A stretch of 53,285 bases of DNA from Bacteroidaceae bacterium. Lineage in GTDB: Bacteria; Bacteroidota; Bacteroidia; Bacteroidales; Bacteroidaceae. This document shows, piece after piece, positions 52,202 to 53,285 of the stretch; the stretch's first letter is position 1; the number at the start of each line of letters is the position of its first letter. The position numbers were made by a program, and so were the translations under genes. The stretch lies in NCBI GenBank assembly GCA_902362595.1, contig CABIXF010000027.1, positions 1 through 53,285 on the forward strand, written 5' to 3'. The notes under the pieces were generated by a model. It had not been told where the DNA came from, made no database searches, and was given only the letters and a program-made list of their open reading frames with translations.

Positions 52202-52990
52202 ATGAATGCCCTGATTGATACCCATACCCATCTTTATGTGGAAGAGTTTGACGCGGATCGTGAGCTTGCGGTGATTCGTGCGGTCGAAGCAGGTGTGACG
52301 CGCTTGTTCATGCCTAATATTGATGACACTACGGTGGAGGCAATGCTCCGGCTGTGTGATGCACACGAGTGTTGTTATCCGATGATTGGCCTCCATCCCA
52401 CTTCGGTGGATGAAAACTGGAAGAAACGGCTGGAAAAAGTGAAAGGCTATCTGACTTCTTCTCATCGTTTTTATGGAATCGGTGAGGTCGGCATCGACTT
52501 GTATTGGGACAAGACGTTCCGCAAGGAGCAGATGTGGGTGTTTGAAGAACAAGTGAAGTGGGCTTTAGAATACGGCCTGCCCTTGATTATACATTGCCGG
52601 GAAGCTTATCCGGAACTGCTGGAAGTGTTGTCCGGCTATAAACATACGGCGTTGCGGGGAATTTTCCATAGTTTTACCGGAACCGGAGAAGATGCGGAGC
52701 GGTTGCTGGAATTCGAATCCTTCATGCTGGGAATAAACGGGGTGGTCACTTTCAAAAAAAGCTGTCTTCCGGAAGTCCTGAAAGAGGTGCCTTTGAAACG
52801 TGTCGTGCTCGAAACCGATTCTCCTTATCTGGCTCCGGTACCCTATCGTGGCAAGCGGAATGAAAGTGCGAATCTGGTGAAGGTGGCAGAATGTCTTTCC
52901 TTCATTTATGGGATACCCTTGTCGGACATCGCTTCTCAGACTACGGAAAATGCCTTAAAAGTCTTCACAAATGCGGAGAAAAGTTTTTAA
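52202..52990 (+). CDS. TatD family metal-dependent hydrolase
   Basis: 262 residues. The family opening LIDTHTHLY gives the first metal pair (H8, H10). GEVGIDLYWD (about 96-105) supplies the Glu, IIHCREAY and GIFHSFTG the two further His, and ETDSPYLAPVPYRGKRNES the catalytic Asp with the family signature. TatD proteins are Mg-dependent 3'-5' exonucleases acting on DNA and RNA; some family members have other roles. It starts 4 nt after the polyprenyl synthase stop, so both are one transcript. Confidence 0.93.
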   Translation: MNALIDTHTHLYVEEFDADRELAVIRAVEAGVTRLFMPNIDDTTVEAMLRLCDAHECCYPMIGLHPTSVDENWKKRLEKVKGYLTSSHRFYGIGEVGIDLYWDKTFRKEQMWVFEEQVKWALEYGLPLIIHCREAYPELLEVLSGYKHTALRGIFHSFTGTGEDAERLLEFESFMLGINGVVTFKKSCLPEVLKEVPLKRVVLETDSPYLAPVPYRGKRNESANLVKVAECLSFIYGIPLSDIASQTTENALKVFTNAEKSF

Positions 52991-53009
52991 AGTTTATTAA
53001 TTTCGACTT

Positions 53010-53025
53010 CAAAAGTAAACTTTTG
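53010..53025. other. 16-nt palindrome downstream of the tatD-type gene
   Basis: CAAAAGT-AA-ACTTTTG is a perfect dyad. Its left half read on the minus strand is TACTTTTG, a -7-like box pointing toward the tatD-type gene. No T-tail follows, so it is not a convincing terminator. Confidence 0.3.
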
Positions 53026-53059
53026 CAGGCTTGATGTTATGTAAGACGAAAAAAAAGAA

Positions 53060-53067
53060 TACATTTG
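53060..53067 (+). promoter_or_regulatory. -7 box of tRNA-Ser
   Basis: TACATTTG is an exact TAnnTTTG box 60 nt before the tRNA. No clear TTTG at the -33 distance. Confidence 0.45.
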
Positions 53068-53127
53068 TGACTGAAATCAGCAAGGGGATAAAAAACGTTG
53101 AAAGGAGCCTCCGGCTGATTGGAAAAA

Positions 53128-53215
53128 GGAGAGGTGCTCGAGTGGTTGAAGAGGCACGCCTGGAAAGCGTGTATACGCCAAAAGCGTATCACGGGTTCGA
53201 ATCCCTGTCTCTCCG
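53128..53215 (+). tRNA. tRNA-Ser (GGA)
   Basis: An 88-nt class II tRNA with anticodon arm CACGC-CTGGAAA-GCGTG (anticodon GGA), a long variable arm ATACGC-CAAAA-GCGTAT, acceptor GGAGAGG / TCTCTCC and discriminator G. The T arm is odd: ACGGG (53191-53195) faces CCCTG (53203-53207), so the outer two pairs (A-G and C-T) do not form. CCA is not encoded. Confidence 0.9.
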
Positions 53216-53285
53216 CAACAAACGCTGAAAATCAGCAAATTGCAAAACAAACACCCAGTTTTACACCCAAGAATGTAAAGTCGAG
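53216..53285. other. Sequence after tRNA-Ser, possible integration-site flank
   Basis: 70 nt to the window edge, with a direct repeat ACACCCA at 53251-53257 and 53263-53269. No gene is visible. Position directly 3' of a tRNA-Ser would suit an integrated element, but no integrase can be seen here. Confidence 0.25.

Noticed and set aside
53010..53025. Terminator of the tatD-type gene
   Set aside because: The dyad is clear but no T-tract follows; kept only as an unexplained palindrome.
53031..53228. 65-codon plus-strand frame across the tRNA-Ser gene
   Set aside because: It reads through the tRNA itself, so it is a by-product of tRNA sequence.

Overview
The window looks like chromosomal DNA of a gut Bacteroidales bacterium, most likely Bacteroides or Phocaeicola. 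Support: the house-keeping genes are of Bacteroidota type (DUF349, DUF1573, DUF5689, fimbrillin-like lipoproteins, TonB-linked outer-membrane import, a Nudix-type xylose regulator). Promoters carry the Bacteroidetes sigma-ABfr boxes TTTG - 19 to 21 nt - TAnnTTTG, and genes generally lack strong Shine-Dalgarno sequences. No phage genes, insertion sequence or CRISPR array is visible. Most of the window is core genome; the accessory-looking parts are the 18.5-27.5 kb secretion block and possibly the right edge after tRNA-Ser.

Layout: rplS (minus); an envelope operon of a split 5'-nucleotidase (two proteins) plus a GH3/serine-hydrolase fusion (plus); a 55-residue 2[4Fe-4S] ferredoxin; a 22-nt-period repeat array; an aspartate-type aminotransferase; a minus operon lptF/G-like - ribBA - Bax-inhibitor-1 protein; a START-domain protein; two identical tRNA-Met genes; a xylose operon xylR-xylB-xylA-xylE (minus); an MBL hydrolase; a five-gene minus block for secreted nucleic-acid processing (EEP nuclease, OB-type DUF5689 lipoprotein, TonB-dependent receptor, lamin-tail lipoprotein, DNA/RNA non-specific endonuclease lipoprotein); DUF349; mgtE and rsmA; a divergent flippase-like gene with pepD; a giant alpha-2-macroglobulin; DUF1573-meaB; potABCD; convergent pfkA; cmk-ispH; tonB; a polyprenyl synthase-tatD pair; tRNA-Ser(GGA).

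Two things stand out. First, the 18551-27458 block holds, on separate polypeptides, the three modules (lamin-tail domain, OB fold, EEP catalytic domain) that are joined in ExeM/Xds/NucH-type extracellular nucleases. It adds a second nuclease of the DRGH family and a dedicated outer-membrane receptor, which suggests a locus for degrading and importing extracellular nucleic acid. Second, three intergenic regions (about 5.73-5.85, 29.89-29.99 and 50.20-50.30 kb) hold arrays of short dyad-symmetric units with AAACG/CGTTT arms, repeated with a 22-nt period. I do not recognise them as a named element. All functional statements are from reading sequence only; no search or fold prediction was run.
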